A DNA stretch of 64,000 bases from Laspinema palackyanum D2c (GCF_025370875.1 NZ_JAMXFD010000030.1:18995-82994); one strand, 5' to 3'. Counted from the first letter of the stretch, positions 10,462 through 19,864 are shown. Numbers and translations are program-made. Notes: generated by a model not told the origin, from the letters alone.

Positions 10462-10478
10462 TTCGCCCAGCTCAGAGA

Positions 10479-10526
10479 TCAGGAGGCAATGCCCACCTTT
10501 CTGTGCAGGTGGGCATTGCCTCCTGA
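10479..10526. repeat. perfect 20-bp inverted repeat
   Basis: TCAGGAGGCAATGCCCACCT, an 8-nt loop, then its exact complement. It forms the core of the MITE-like element. Confidence 0.85.
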
Positions 10527-10697
10527 GCTTGTCGAAGGGCCTACTTTTACCAACCGGATTCCGTATAATCCATTTTGGGGCGAGGTCTTGAGATTAAAAA
10601 GAGCAAAAACCCTGTTTCTGCCCCTAATTTTTTGCGGATGGGTAGAGATTTTGTCAAGAAACCCGGTTGTCTTCTGGCAGTACCCACCATCTAGGGA

Positions 10698-11246
10698 TTA
10701 GGGATTGGGGGTTGAGTCCGTAGTCGCTTCAGTTGTAGGCGTTGCCAAGGGAGATGAAGTGCGGTTTGGGGACTCTCCAGACTCTGTTGGGATACTTTCC
10801 TCCGTTGTCGGACTGGAGAGAATCGGCGTCTCCGGTGCGGGAGAAGTTGCTTCTCTTGACCCTTCCCCAGTGGGTGCTTTTGTAGGGTTCAAGTCGGGGT
10901 TGGGGGAGAAAAGCGGGACTGCCAACCCACCCCAAGCGGTTGAAGCGCCGCGCAAAGGTGTTGGATTCCCTTGGGGGGAGGTTGTGGAATTGCTGGACTG
11001 AGGGCCAACGGCGGGAACTTGTCCGGGATTGACGAAGGGATTCACTGGGGTTTGAGGGGTTTGCTCCCTGGGTACAACCCCTTCAGAACTGGGAGAACGG
11101 GTTCCAGTTTCAAAAATATTTAAGCTTCTCTCTGTGCTGGGGAAGGATAATATAAAAATTGTACCTAGGGTCGAAAATGCCACAAAAATTGCAATGATTT
11201 CATCAAACCCTAGAGGGCTTTTCGGTTTAGAACTCGGTTCAGACAT
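10698..11246 (-). CDS. membrane-anchored Pro/Ser/Thr-rich protein
   Basis: 182 aa. The ATG at 11246 has AGGAG about 8 nt upstream. It has a short cytoplasmic N-terminus, one transmembrane segment (FDEIIAIFVAFSTLGTIFIL, residues about 14-33), then roughly 145 residues of low complexity rich in Pro, Ser, Thr, Glu and Asn, predicted disordered and outside the membrane. No domain is recognised. It is followed in the other direction by aroA, about 100 bp from its start, on the same strand. It may be a cell-envelope spacer protein; this is a guess. Confidence 0.7.
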   Translation of the reverse strand: MSEPSSKPKSPLGFDEIIAIFVAFSTLGTIFILSFPSTERSLNIFETGTRSPSSEGVVPREQTPQTPVNPFVNPGQVPAVGPQSSNSTTSPQGNPTPLRGASTAWGGLAVPLFSPNPDLNPTKAPTGEGSREATSPAPETPILSSPTTEESIPTESGESPNRTSSPLATPTTEATTDSTPNP

Positions 11247-11349
11247 TATGATTTCTCCTGATTTGCTCGAATTGATTTTAGAAAAATTTTTAAATTCCGA
11301 TCGCCGGTCAGCTTTGCCCATGAAACTGACCTAAACGATCGCGTTTAAA

Positions 11350-12702
11350 TTAGCATTCTTCGCAAACTTGTCGCAAAGTCGCTGTAAAATCTGGGTAAGA
11401 AATAGCGGCAGCTTCAGCATGGTGAATCGTGGTTGTTCCGCTGGCATTCAAGGCAGCGATCGCCAAGCTCATGGCAATCCGATGATCGTCATAACTCTCT
11501 ACATCAGTGCCTCTTAAGGGCGTTCCGCCAGTAATTTCCAACCCATCAGGCAACTCGGTGATTTTTGCCCCCATCTGATTGAGTACCGTGGCCGTCACCG
11601 CAAGGCGATCGCTCTCTTTCACTCGCAATTCTGCTGCATCGGAAATCACCGTCTGACCCTGAGCAAAAATTGCTGCCACTGCCAAAATCGGAATCTCATC
11701 AATCAGTCTGGGAATGATATCCCCGCCAATGCTGCAACCCTTCAGTTGAGAATGACGCACCCGGATATCCGCCACGGGTTCCCCCGCAACTATCCGCTCA
11801 TTTTCTAATTGAATATCTGCATCCATCATTTCCAGGGCCTCTAAAATCCCCGTCCTTGTCGGATTGATCCCGACATTTTCAATGGTCAAGTCTGAATCCG
11901 GCACGATCGCCGCTGCCACAATCCAGAATGCCGCAGAACTGATATCTCCAGGCACAATCACCGATTGACCCTGAAGTTGAGCAGGTCCCGTGATCATCAC
12001 ACTTTTCGTGTCGGGATCCGTGGTAATTTCTGCCCCAAAGGCCTTGAGCATCCGTTCACTATGGTCCCGAGACACCGCTGGTTCCGTGATGGTAGTCGTT
12101 CCCTCTGCCATCAAAGCTGCAAGTAAGATACAAGACTTAACCTGAGCCGAGGCGATCGGTGAGTGATAATGAATGGGCCGTAAGGATTGACCTTGAACGG
12201 CTAGAGGGGCCAGCGAACCGCCATTGCGACCCCAGATTTGAGCGCCCATTTGTTGTAAAGGCTGAACCACCCGAGACATAGGGCGCGATCGCAGAGATTT
12301 ATCTCCAGTTACGGTAAAAAATCGGTCGGGATGACTGGCAAGGATGCCCAGCATTAATCGCATCGTCGTCCCAGAATTTCCCGCATCTAATATATCCGTC
12401 GGTTCCACTAATTCTCCGACCCCGACACCACGCACCCGCACCCGTTGTTCATTCAGGGGGGAAATTTCAGCCCCCAATGCCTGAAAGCATCGGGCGGTAC
12501 TCCGAGGGTCTTCTCCCAATAGCAGTCCCTCAATCGTGGTTTCACCCTTGGCGATCGCCCCTAACATCAAAGCCCGGTGGGAAATTGACTTATCCCCCGG
12601 CACTCGGATCCGTCCTTGGACGGATAAACCCTGAGCCGGTCTATCAATGGTTAATTGTTGCTGAGATTCCGTAATTCTTACATTTACTATCGAACTGGGC
12701 AT
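11350..12702 (-). CDS. aroA: 3-phosphoshikimate 1-carboxyvinyltransferase (EPSP synthase)
   Basis: 450 aa. It transfers the enolpyruvyl group of PEP to shikimate-3-phosphate in the shikimate pathway to aromatic amino acids and quinones. Visible: [50 protein letters not shown] (catalytic Asp), [22 protein letters not shown] and the two-fold inside-out alpha/beta repeat. The motif arrangement ([15 protein letters not shown]) fits the class II enzymes of many cyanobacteria, though class was not tested. The start ATG at 12702 gives a typical length. Confidence 0.97.
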   Translation of the reverse strand: MPSSIVNVRITESQQQLTIDRPAQGLSVQGRIRVPGDKSISHRALMLGAIAKGETTIEGLLLGEDPRSTARCFQALGAEISPLNEQRVRVRGVGVGELVEPTDILDAGNSGTTMRLMLGILASHPDRFFTVTGDKSLRSRPMSRVVQPLQQMGAQIWGRNGGSLAPLAVQGQSLRPIHYHSPIASAQVKSCILLAALMAEGTTTITEPAVSRDHSERMLKAFGAEITTDPDTKSVMITGPAQLQGQSVIVPGDISSAAFWIVAAAIVPDSDLTIENVGINPTRTGILEALEMMDADIQLENERIVAGEPVADIRVRHSQLKGCSIGGDIIPRLIDEIPILAVAAIFAQGQTVISDAAELRVKESDRLAVTATVLNQMGAKITELPDGLEITGGTPLRGTDVESYDDHRIAMSLAIAALNASGTTTIHHAEAAAISYPDFTATLRQVCEEC

Positions 12703-12842
12703 TGGGCTAAACTGTGATGGGATGGCTTAGGGCGATCCTACACCGTTCTTGACTCTGCTGACATACTAAAATTGAGAGCAACTCACCTCCTAGTCTTGTC
12801 GATTGCTGGAAAACTCTTCACACGCTGTTCGTTACAACCCTC

Positions 12843-13334
12843 ATGCTGACCCATCGCCGCAAACCTGTAAGCCTTTGCTTGATCTCCACTGACCTCCCCC
12901 TTTGGTCTGTGGTGGAAACCGCCGCTACCCTTTATCAAAAGGACCAAGAGCGCTTTCATCTACTTCTGACTGAACCTGCACTCAGCGATTTTCAGGAGTC
13001 AGATTCGACTCCGGAAGTCGGTACGGGACCCACTGCGATTACTTCCCGACTCTTGTGGTTAGAAATTTCTCCCTACCGCGTAATTATGACCATGCAGGGG
13101 AATGGTCAATTTAGCTATCGTCACCAGTGGGAACGCGGAATGTATGGCACGAGCCGCTATTGGCTGCAAAATGAAACTGACGGCACGAATGGTCAGTTAC
13201 GCATGAGAAATTATACTCGCCGATTAACCCTCTCCGGTCGCCCAATTCCCGAGCATTTGCGCCTAGAATACGAGCTTTGGTCCCAAAATGTTCAGTTAGG
13301 TCACTATATTTTAAACCTAGAAATTCATCTTTAA
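12843..13334 (+). CDS. conserved hypothetical protein (163 aa)
   Basis: Soluble, beta-rich (WLEISPYRVIMTMQGNGQFSYRHQW, LRMRNYTRRLTLSGRPIP), with no signal peptide or transmembrane segment. No family name can be given. It is divergent from aroA across a 140-bp interval and ends at a clear terminator, so it is probably monocistronic. Codon use matches its neighbours. Confidence 0.8.
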   Translation: MLTHRRKPVSLCLISTDLPLWSVVETAATLYQKDQERFHLLLTEPALSDFQESDSTPEVGTGPTAITSRLLWLEISPYRVIMTMQGNGQFSYRHQWERGMYGTSRYWLQNETDGTNGQLRMRNYTRRLTLSGRPIPEHLRLEYELWSQNVQLGHYILNLEIHL

Positions 13335-13355
13335 ATATTTCTTTAAATATTAATG

Positions 13356-13417
13356 AATCAAGCCAAAAATCGGGAAATTGTTGAGCAAAATTCCGGAACA
13401 ATTGGCTTGATTTTTTT
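13356..13417 (+). terminator. intrinsic terminator
   Basis: AATCAAGCCAA (13356-13366) pairs with TTGGCTTGATT (13402-13412), followed by an uninterrupted T-run to 13417. It ends the plus-strand hypothetical gene, between two convergent genes. Confidence 0.75.
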
Positions 13418-13442
13418 CTGAGGACCTATTCGACTGAACCTA

Positions 13443-15002
13443 TTATTTTTTACAGGAATTATGAATTTGGCCAGCTACTCCATCGGCTGTTTTTGCGGCT
13501 AGAGCAGCGACTCGACCGGCTTCTTCGGCTTTTTTGCGGGCGGCTTTTACCTGGTCTAAACCGGCTTTGGATAAGGGTGCCGCATCGACAATGGCGATCG
13601 CTTCTCCAATTTGCCGAAATGACAGACTCAATTGTTGGTAACTTTTCCCCAACTGCAAAGGATAGGGTTGCACTTGAGTATCAGATATCTTCATCCCTAA
13701 CAATTCTTCCGCAAGGCGATCGAGATGTTGGGCCATTTTGTTAGCGGCAGTGGCATCGGTTCCCTCAATTTGAGTCACTTGTTGTCCCCCTTCGTCGATC
13801 ATTGCCAACAATCGTTGGCACTGATAAGCGCTACTCGTGCGCGTGACTAAAAACCACGAGCCCATTCCCCCCACTAATCCAATCACGGCCCAGATTCCTA
13901 ACACCCCAGCCAATCTCCACCCTTTGCGATCGCCTTTAAACCGGGATGCCGCATCAACGGTTTCCTCACTTTTCCCGGGGAGGAGTTGCGGAAAGCTAGG
14001 CAGTTGCAACCCAGGCAACAGGAGAGTCCCTGAAGGAACAGCTTCTTGACCCGGGGAGGGGGCGATCGCCTCCACTGACTCCGATCCCCATTCCATCTGC
14101 ATCACCTGGGGTTGCAATTCCCTTAATTGCTGTAAAATTTCTTCCACGGTTTGGATGCGCTGACTCAAGGACGGATCCATGAGGCGATCAATCAAATCCG
14201 CCACCTGTTCCGAAATTTGCGGGGCGCGATCGCGCCAAGAAAACGCCGAAGTTTCTGCACTGTAAAACCTCAACGGCTCCATCGCCGTGAGCAAATACAC
14301 CATCGTTCGTCCCAAAGCAAAAAAGTCCGATTGCGCCACTGCTTCATGTTTGAGTTGTTCCGGTGGCGTATATCCTCCCGAGTCAATACTCGAAAGACGA
14401 GGAGAGAGTTCCACCGTGCGTAAATAACTCGCACTCACCTGTCTGGCCGTGCCAAAATCAATCAAGACCAATTGTCCAGAATCCGTCAGGATAATATTAC
14501 TGGGCTTAATATTCAGGTGTAAATAAGGGGTTTGATGAATGGGCTGTAAAATTTCCGCAATCTGTTGGAGCCACTTGAGCGCTAAGTCTTGAGAAATGGG
14601 TTGATAGCCCCGATTTTTCATCCACTGCTCTAAATTGAGCCCCGCCACTTTTTCCATCAACATTCCATGCACCGCAGTCGCACTGTTCGTCCCTGCAAAG
14701 CTGAAGTATCCGCCTTGTTGCAGTTGGGGAATTCCTGGATGTTGAATTTTCCCTAAGAGTAAGGCTTGTTGTTGAAACAGGGTCACAGCTACTGGGTCAT
14801 CAATCTGGAGAACCTTCAAAATTTTGGCGGTTCCGGCTTCAGTCACTTCAAAGGTTTTTTCATAGCTGTTGCTACCCAGCAGGTGAAGCGCTCGACAGCG
14901 TTCTGCTACTAATAAATCAGCGCCACACTGGGAGCAATAGCGGGTATTTTCATTCACGGGATTGCTGGGATTGGGGCAGCTAGGATTGAGGCAGTAACTC
15001 AT
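13443..15002 (-). CDS. zinc-ribbon serine/threonine kinase-like protein with periplasmic domain
   Basis: 519 aa from the ATG at 15002; the open frame runs further up through a 9-bp tandem repeat, which I do not count as coding. Residues 1-25 are a zinc ribbon (CLNPSCPNP...YCSQCG). Residues about 35-300 are a protein kinase fold with DFG (LIDFGTAR, about 182) and the APE-like GGYTPPEQL. The HRD motif reads HLN (His162-Leu-Asn164), so the catalytic Asp is replaced; activity is doubtful. A Pro-rich linker and one transmembrane helix (about 365-390, AGVLGIWAVIGLVGGMGSW) precede a periplasmic domain with a Cys near each end (YQCQRLL ... SCKK). That domain resembles the adjacent lipoprotein. Likely a membrane signalling receptor. 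Confidence 0.88.
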   Translation of the reverse strand: MSYCLNPSCPNPSNPVNENTRYCSQCGADLLVAERCRALHLLGSNSYEKTFEVTEAGTAKILKVLQIDDPVAVTLFQQQALLLGKIQHPGIPQLQQGGYFSFAGTNSATAVHGMLMEKVAGLNLEQWMKNRGYQPISQDLALKWLQQIAEILQPIHQTPYLHLNIKPSNIILTDSGQLVLIDFGTARQVSASYLRTVELSPRLSSIDSGGYTPPEQLKHEAVAQSDFFALGRTMVYLLTAMEPLRFYSAETSAFSWRDRAPQISEQVADLIDRLMDPSLSQRIQTVEEILQQLRELQPQVMQMEWGSESVEAIAPSPGQEAVPSGTLLLPGLQLPSFPQLLPGKSEETVDAASRFKGDRKGWRLAGVLGIWAVIGLVGGMGSWFLVTRTSSAYQCQRLLAMIDEGGQQVTQIEGTDATAANKMAQHLDRLAEELLGMKISDTQVQPYPLQLGKSYQQLSLSFRQIGEAIAIVDAAPLSKAGLDQVKAARKKAEEAGRVAALAAKTADGVAGQIHNSCKK

Positions 15003-15003
15003 G

Positions 15004-15039
15004 ATGGGGGAGATGGGGGAGATGGGGGAGATGGGGGAG
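15004..15039. repeat. 9-bp tandem repeat, 4 copies
   Basis: Four exact copies of ATGGGGGAG directly before the kinase start, between it and the lipoprotein stop. On the coding strand this is a C-rich leader with no ribosome site. Similar G-rich units flank the inverted repeat at 24.33-24.58 kb. Confidence 0.85.
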
Positions 15040-15042
15040 AGG

Positions 15043-15522
15043 TTAGGGTTGGGGTTGGGGGAGACAGTATTCCTCGATTTCGGCGAGTAGGACTGTGGCA
15101 TCTTGGGTGGATTGTTTGATGGAGGCGATCGCCTTTGCGACTTGGGTTTGGGCTTGCTTGCGGGTTTGCAAACCTTTCGGCGTGGGTTGGAGATTGCTCA
15201 CCATTGTGGCAATGGCGCTCGTCTCTCGCAAGGCTGTCCCGATTTGTTCGTAGAAGGCGACGGCCCGGGTTTGAAAGCTGATGATGGTTTCGTCCGTTAA
15301 TTGGACGGTTTTGATGCCTTCCAGGGAGAGTTCCACCTGATCCGCCGCTTGACTCCCGGTCATGGGCGTTAGTTCTAAGCGGTTGAGGGTGGTTGTGCCT
15401 TGGTCTAGGGCTTGAATTAGGCGGCGGCACTGACTGGTTTTGGTGGAGGTGCAACTGGCCAATAACAGGAGAATCAGAGCGTATAGGGGAAGACGAAATC
15501 GGTGGGGGAACGAGTGGTTCAT
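15043..15522 (-). CDS. lipoprotein related to the kinase periplasmic domain
   Basis: 159 aa. The ATG at 15522 gives a clean lipoprotein signal (FRLPLYALILLLLASC, lipobox LASC); an upstream ATG at 15552 would add 10 residues. The mature part is helical, starts KTSQCRRLIQALDQG and ends EYCLPQPQP. It aligns by eye with the C-terminal domain of the next gene (YQCQRLLAMIDEGG ... SCKK): same QCxRL...D(Q/E)G opening, a shared YxQ(I/L) segment with an R(E/Q) pair in the middle and a terminal Cys. It lies 41 bp upstream of the kinase on the same strand, so the two are probably co-transcribed. Confidence 0.85.
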   Translation of the reverse strand: MNHSFPHRFRLPLYALILLLLASCTSTKTSQCRRLIQALDQGTTTLNRLELTPMTGSQAADQVELSLEGIKTVQLTDETIISFQTRAVAFYEQIGTALRETSAIATMVSNLQPTPKGLQTRKQAQTQVAKAIASIKQSTQDATVLLAEIEEYCLPQPQP

Positions 15523-15752
15523 AGGAGGGGGTGCGATCGCTCGAATCGCCATTGATTTTAACGAAGCCGGTGTGATTTGTCAGCCTAAACTGTAGCAATC
15601 TTGAATCTAACTAAAAAAAGCGGATAACTTCTGATATGAAGTTACCCGAATTTGAGTGTGCCACAGGAAGTATGAGTGGGTTGGGTGGAAACGGCGCGGT
15701 TCAGGGGTGGATGGATTAAGCGCGATCGCCACCCTACTCAAACTCTCTGGCA

Positions 15753-16562
15753 CTAAGGCGCTGATGCTCTAGGCCCTGATGCTATTGCTCTAGGCAATCG
15801 AGCCGATAATCCCGATTCGGGAAGATAAGCCAAGGGATTGACGGACCCTTGTTCGGGAAGATGGACCTCAAAGTGCAAGTGGGGTCCGGTACTAAAGCCG
15901 GTACTGCCCATTTGAGCGATTAATTGGCCCCCTTCCACCTGATCCCCTTTGTTGACCAAAATGCGATCGTTGTGGGCGTAGAGGGTAATACTGCCGTCAG
16001 AATGTTCGATTTCCACGAGGTTGCCATAGCCGCCGGTATGCCATTCAGCCGTAATCACCACCCCACTGGCGGCGGCTAGGATGGGGGTGCCGGTGGGTCC
16101 AGCGATATCAATGCCGTGGTGCATCCGTCCCCAACGCCAGCCATAGCCGGAAGAGAGGACCCCTTGGGCGGGCCAAAGATAGCCGGTCATTGTCGGGGCT
16201 AATTCGGGTAAGTAAATGCTGGCAGCCGCTAGGGGAGGTAATTCCGGGGAGATAGTCGGGGCATCGAGGGTCTGAAGCGGTGGGATCTCGCTGCTGGGTC
16301 TACTCGGGGAATCGGGGTTATTCAAAAATTGGCTGATGGCAGCGATCGCCTGTTTGTTGATCTCGATGCCAGCCGCAACCCTGGCATTGTGCTGGAGCGT
16401 AGAAGGGGTCTGGGTTGAGGGTGTTTTTCTAACCGAATCCGGGTTGCGTTTTGAGGTCGCTTGGGTGCGCGTGTCGTAGTTGACACCGGGTTGAGCCATG
16501 ACTGAACCTGTAAAGCCAAGTGCAATCACGAGTGCTGTGGTAGACAAAATTCCTGGTTTCAT
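15753..16562 (-). CDS. M23 family metallopeptidase (LytM-type endopeptidase)
   Basis: 269 aa with a signal peptide (residues 1-23, ending VMAQP), so it acts in the periplasm on peptidoglycan cross-links. The C-terminal M23 domain (about 140-255) carries the zinc and catalytic residues HHGIDIAGPTG (HxxxD), TLYAHN and GPHLHFEVH (HxH). A Pro-rich linker joins it to the signal. AAGGA precedes the ATG at 16562. Upstream is an unusually long AT-to-GC mixed leader with a promoter-like sequence near 17.05 kb, suggesting RNA-level control. Confidence 0.93.
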   Translation of the reverse strand: MKPGILSTTALVIALGFTGSVMAQPGVNYDTRTQATSKRNPDSVRKTPSTQTPSTLQHNARVAAGIEINKQAIAAISQFLNNPDSPSRPSSEIPPLQTLDAPTISPELPPLAAASIYLPELAPTMTGYLWPAQGVLSSGYGWRWGRMHHGIDIAGPTGTPILAAASGVVITAEWHTGGYGNLVEIEHSDGSITLYAHNDRILVNKGDQVEGGQLIAQMGSTGFSTGPHLHFEVHLPEQGSVNPLAYLPESGLSARLPRAIASGPRASAP

Positions 16563-17048
16563 TTTCCTTCACCTGAGAGGGGGTCACCCGCAAGTGAACT
16601 GCCCCAGTTAACCTGAAAGCTAGGCGCGATCGCGTGAGATTTTCCACAGCTCAACCCTTGAGCAAAAACGAAGGGGTGAGCGGGTTTCAATTCACGATTG
16701 CCATCCAATTTACGTCTCTTGCTTTTCAGCTAGTGGGTCAGTTCATCCGGTTACTTCCTGCAAATTATTTGTACTGAACGATAAATCCCTGGGTAGTCTC
16801 GGATAGACCGACTTTCCCCCTTTGAGTTGGGGCCTCAAGTTTTCCCTGCTGCCCGTTCTCCTCCGGCGCACCCTGCATTTTAAAGAATGTTTGCTTGTTT
16901 CCTCGTTGCAGTAGATTCCCTGGAATTCTGCTCCGTAAAAACCGCAATATTTCTTATCTTTGACCGATGAGCGTTAGCTCTAGCACCCTCTAAACGGTTC
17001 AATGGAGTTTAGCATTGAATCCCATTCATTTTATTGTCCCTGGAGATT
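16563..17048 (-). promoter_or_regulatory. long putative 5' leader of the M23 peptidase gene
   Basis: About 485 nt between the ATG and a promoter-like sequence, without a credible gene. On the minus strand it contains several short hairpins (for example GAGC-TAAC-GCTC near 16975 and TTGAG / CTCAA near 16840). Cyanobacterial cell-wall hydrolase genes are known to carry c-di-AMP (ydaO-type) riboswitches, but I could not match the conserved ydaO core here. A structured regulatory leader is inference. Confidence 0.3.
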
Positions 17049-17075
17049 ATTATATATGCTAGGGGGAATTGTCAA
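17049..17075 (-). promoter_or_regulatory. sigma70-like promoter
   Basis: On the minus strand TTGACA (17070-17075), a 15-nt spacer and TATAAT (17049-17054). Both hexamers are perfect but the spacer is 1-2 nt short. It points toward the M23 peptidase. Confidence 0.5.
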
Positions 17076-17853
17076 GGTTGTGCTCCGATTTTGTAAAATT
17101 TTCGTGAACATTGCTGACGGGATAAGCCTTTACGCCTATAAAAATTTTTCCGGCCATTTAGGCTAGATTATTATTCCCAATTTATCCCCGTTAATTGCTT
17201 TCAGATTGGGGCGATCGCTGCGGAATTTTACCGCTAAGAACAGGACTCTCTCTTCTTGGGCCACTCAGATCTCCCCCTACCTCGCCCCCAGATCCCCTCT
17301 CAAAACCTATCCTGATGACCGTGATCCCGGCCCCTTATGGTTTAATTCGGGTCGTTTTAACCCGGGAATCATCCCCCCTTTCACTTCACTAAAAATCACC
17401 TGAAAATTTACCTAAATCAGGTTCTCCTGCGGTTAATCCTGTTTTTAAAATCCCTAGAGATTCTTGTCAATCCCTAAAGCCGTCGAATTCCCCCAAGGGT
17501 TTCAGCTTTGGGGCCGAGATTACCGCATCAGACGAGGAACTGCCTGAGAGCCATTGTTTCAGGGGCGATCGTCCGTTCCCGCATTTTCCCTGCTCTTCGG
17601 GCCATTTTCCTCATTTTCTGATAGTTTTATGAGGAATTTATCGGAATTATCCCTAGAAAAGGAAAATTTTAATATTTTTTAATATTCTGGCTTGAAAACT
17701 AGCACCTGTTAAGTATAAAGTATTACATCAATAGGGGAAAGATTTGTTTAGAATCAGTCTCAGTCTGACCGAATCTTAAAGGACACGCTTGCTACAGTCA
17801 TCCCCCTAAGACAATGCAGGCAAAACTCCATCTATAAACTTTACCTTATAGCA
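17076..17853. other. intergenic region, about 780 bp
   Basis: No gene that I can support; the short open frames present have no ribosome site or recognisable content. It contains the upstream regions of the divergent M23 and lipoprotein genes. Confidence 0.5.
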
Positions 17854-18411
17854 ATGCGTACACTGTCCTTATTCTTCCAATGGTTTATCGGTGTGCCACT
17901 CCTCCCGGCTGCCTTGATGCTGGGGGGATGCGACAGCCGAGATCCTGGCCTCAACTCCCACAGTTCCTTTAACATTGAACAAGCCACTGCTGAGTACATG
18001 GAAAACTCCCACTTTATCAAAGATATTGTCGGAGTAGATGCCCTAGTAAATCGTACCTTTTGTGCTTACCAGGTCTATGGAATGGAAGCCAAAAAACGAG
18101 ACATTCATCAATATTTGTGGGTGGTTTGTCATGAATATGATGTAGAGAACAATCAACTCTTCGAGAAGCGAGGGGGGAGTTTTCCCGTAGCCCTGATTTT
18201 AAATAAAAATTCTCAGGGGTATCAAATTATTAATCATAAAATTCCTCGCCAGGGAAAAGAAGGAACCTCTGATTTGACAGCGATATTTCCTGATTTTATT
18301 CTGGAAAATTCCAGTTTTCCATTAAATAGTAGCGCCTATAGCGAGTATCTCATTACTCGATTGGGAAATGATACCCAGCAAGCAGCTAAAGCGTATTTGA
18401 AAATGGAGTAA
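17854..18411 (+). CDS. putative lipoprotein, function unknown
   Basis: 185 aa. The N-terminus has a hydrophobic core followed by the lipobox MLGGC, so it is probably a lipid-anchored envelope protein. The mature domain (about 30-185) is mixed alpha/beta with two further Cys (FCAYQVYG, VVCHEYD) that could form a disulphide. No family was recognised. Monocistronic; divergent from M23 and convergent with ychF. Base composition is a little more AT-rich than in its neighbours. Confidence 0.72.
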   Translation: MRTLSLFFQWFIGVPLLPAALMLGGCDSRDPGLNSHSSFNIEQATAEYMENSHFIKDIVGVDALVNRTFCAYQVYGMEAKKRDIHQYLWVVCHEYDVENNQLFEKRGGSFPVALILNKNSQGYQIINHKIPRQGKEGTSDLTAIFPDFILENSSFPLNSSAYSEYLITRLGNDTQQAAKAYLKME

Positions 18412-18554
18412 ATCCCCAGGGGTACAGCATCACTGTACCCCTTCCCTGGAGTTGGGGAAAACGGTCAGATTGAGGCGTGAACTAAGATGGCGATCGCCCG
18501 GGTAATTTTGCTTCCCCTAACGCCATTCATCCCAGGGATATCCGCACCCCCAGA

Positions 18555-19646
18555 TTAAACATTAAACCGGAACAACATCACATCCCCTTCTTGCACCACA
18601 TACTCTTTTCCTTCACTGCGAATCAAACCCTTTTCCTTCGCCGCATTCATGGAACCCGTACTCACCAAATCCTGATAGGCAACCGTTTCAGCACGAATGA
18701 AACCCCGCTCAAAATCCGTATGAATCACCCCTGCTGCTTGAGGCGCTAACATCCCTTCCCGAATCGTCCAAGCCCGGGTTTCTTTCGGTCCAGTGGTCAG
18801 AAATGTGCGTAACCCCAACAATTGATAAGTCGCAGCAATCAAAGACTTTAATCCCCCTTCTTCCACCCCCAAAGAGGCGAGAAAATCTCCTCGTTCCTCT
18901 TCCGGCAGGTCCACCAGTTCCGATTCAACCTGAGCCGAAATAATTACCACCTTGGCATTTTCTGCCGAGGCCACTTCTCGGACTTTTTCTACCCATTCAT
19001 TACCCGTAGCTAAGTCCTCTTCCGAGACATTGGCTGCATAAATAATCGGCTTACTCGTGAGTAAATCAAGGGTGAGAACGGCTTCACTTTCCTCTGCCGT
19101 TAAAGACACTTGCCTCGCTTGTTTGCCTTCATTCAAGGCTGCCGCTAATTTTTCTAAAGCAGCCATTTCGAGTTGACCCTCTTTACTGCTGCGCGCTAAT
19201 TTGCGGGTGCGATCCATGCGCCGCTCAATTTGTGCTAAATCAGCTAATCCCAGTTCTAAGTTAATGATTTCAATATCCCGCACCGGATCGACAGAACCGG
19301 CGACGTGAATGATATTTTCATCGTCAAAACAACGCACCACCTGCACGATCGCATCGACTTGGCGGATATGAGATAAAAACTGGTTACCCAGACCCTCGCC
19401 TTTGCTGGCACCTTTGACTAATCCAGCAATGTCCACAAACTCGATGCGGGTGGGGACGATTTGCTCAGATTTTGAGAGTTTTGCCAGCATCGTTAACCGC
19501 TCATCTGGCACCGCCACCACCCCCACATTGGGTTCGATGGTGCAGAAGGGGAAGTTAGCCGCTTGCGCTTTAGCATTGGCAACTAAGGCATTAAATAAAG
19601 TAGATTTTCCCACATTCGGGAGTCCGACAATTCCGGCTCTTAGCAT
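18555..19646 (-). CDS. ychF: redox-regulated ATPase YchF (Obg-family)
   Basis: 363 aa from the ATG at 19646, exactly the usual family length; the frame extends 12 codons further but MLRAGIVGLPNVGKSTLFNAL is the standard start. Visible: the P-loop GLPNVGKST, the switch FVDIAGLVKGASKGEGLGN, the coiled-coil insert (about 125-205) and the C-terminal TGS domain (ETRAWTIREG...GFIRAETVAY). Binds ATP rather than GTP and associates with ribosomes; involved in stress and translation control. Cytoplasmic. Confidence 0.97.
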   Translation of the reverse strand: MLRAGIVGLPNVGKSTLFNALVANAKAQAANFPFCTIEPNVGVVAVPDERLTMLAKLSKSEQIVPTRIEFVDIAGLVKGASKGEGLGNQFLSHIRQVDAIVQVVRCFDDENIIHVAGSVDPVRDIEIINLELGLADLAQIERRMDRTRKLARSSKEGQLEMAALEKLAAALNEGKQARQVSLTAEESEAVLTLDLLTSKPIIYAANVSEEDLATGNEWVEKVREVASAENAKVVIISAQVESELVDLPEEERGDFLASLGVEEGGLKSLIAATYQLLGLRTFLTTGPKETRAWTIREGMLAPQAAGVIHTDFERGFIRAETVAYQDLVSTGSMNAAKEKGLIRSEGKEYVVQEGDVMLFRFNV

Positions 19647-19769
19647 TTTAGAAGTTACAAGTAGAAGTTTCGGTATGAGCATTCAAGCGGAGATTGACTC
19701 CGAATGAAATACTCTAGCAAACATTGGTCAGGGAAGGCTATCTAGGGGGTCAACACTGGAGCGGTGAGC

Positions 19770-19830
19770 AACCGGGTTTCTTCACAAAATTTATCGCAAT
19801 TAGCAACAAATCTGGAACAAAAACCCGGTT
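19770..19830. repeat. AAACCCGGTTTCTT inverted pair
   Basis: AACCGGGTTT (19770-19779) and AAACCCGGTT (19821-19830) face each other. The same short palindrome-rich motif recurs at about 4215-4231, 4266-4282 and 10655-10673, so it is a dispersed repeat in intergenic DNA. Confidence 0.6.
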
Positions 19831-19864
19831 TCTTGTCCTAGGGATTGCAGACTGTTCCAACACT

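Larger units (their letters stand above)
10337..10566. mobile_element. MITE-like element, family A, copy 1 (about 230 bp)
   Basis: Bounded by inverted ends: ATACGGAATTCGGTTG at the left (10337-10352) and CAACCGGATTCCGTAT at the right (10551-10566). A second internal inverted pair reads AGTAGGCCCTTCGAC / GTCGAAGGGCCTACT. Inside lie three tandem copies of a 21-23-bp unit (10395-10461) and a perfect 20-bp hairpin (10479-10526). The ends match those of the element at 53654-53787. It codes for nothing plausible, so it would depend on a transposase elsewhere. Confidence 0.75.

Noticed and set aside
10327..10701. 124-codon open frame on the plus strand
   Set aside because: Runs through the MITE-like repeats; composition is repeat-derived.
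16563..17048. ydaO-type c-di-AMP riboswitch before the M23 gene
   Set aside because: Not called as such: the GGAGGAACC / GGGGUGAAUC / CAGCUAACCUCG core could not be located.
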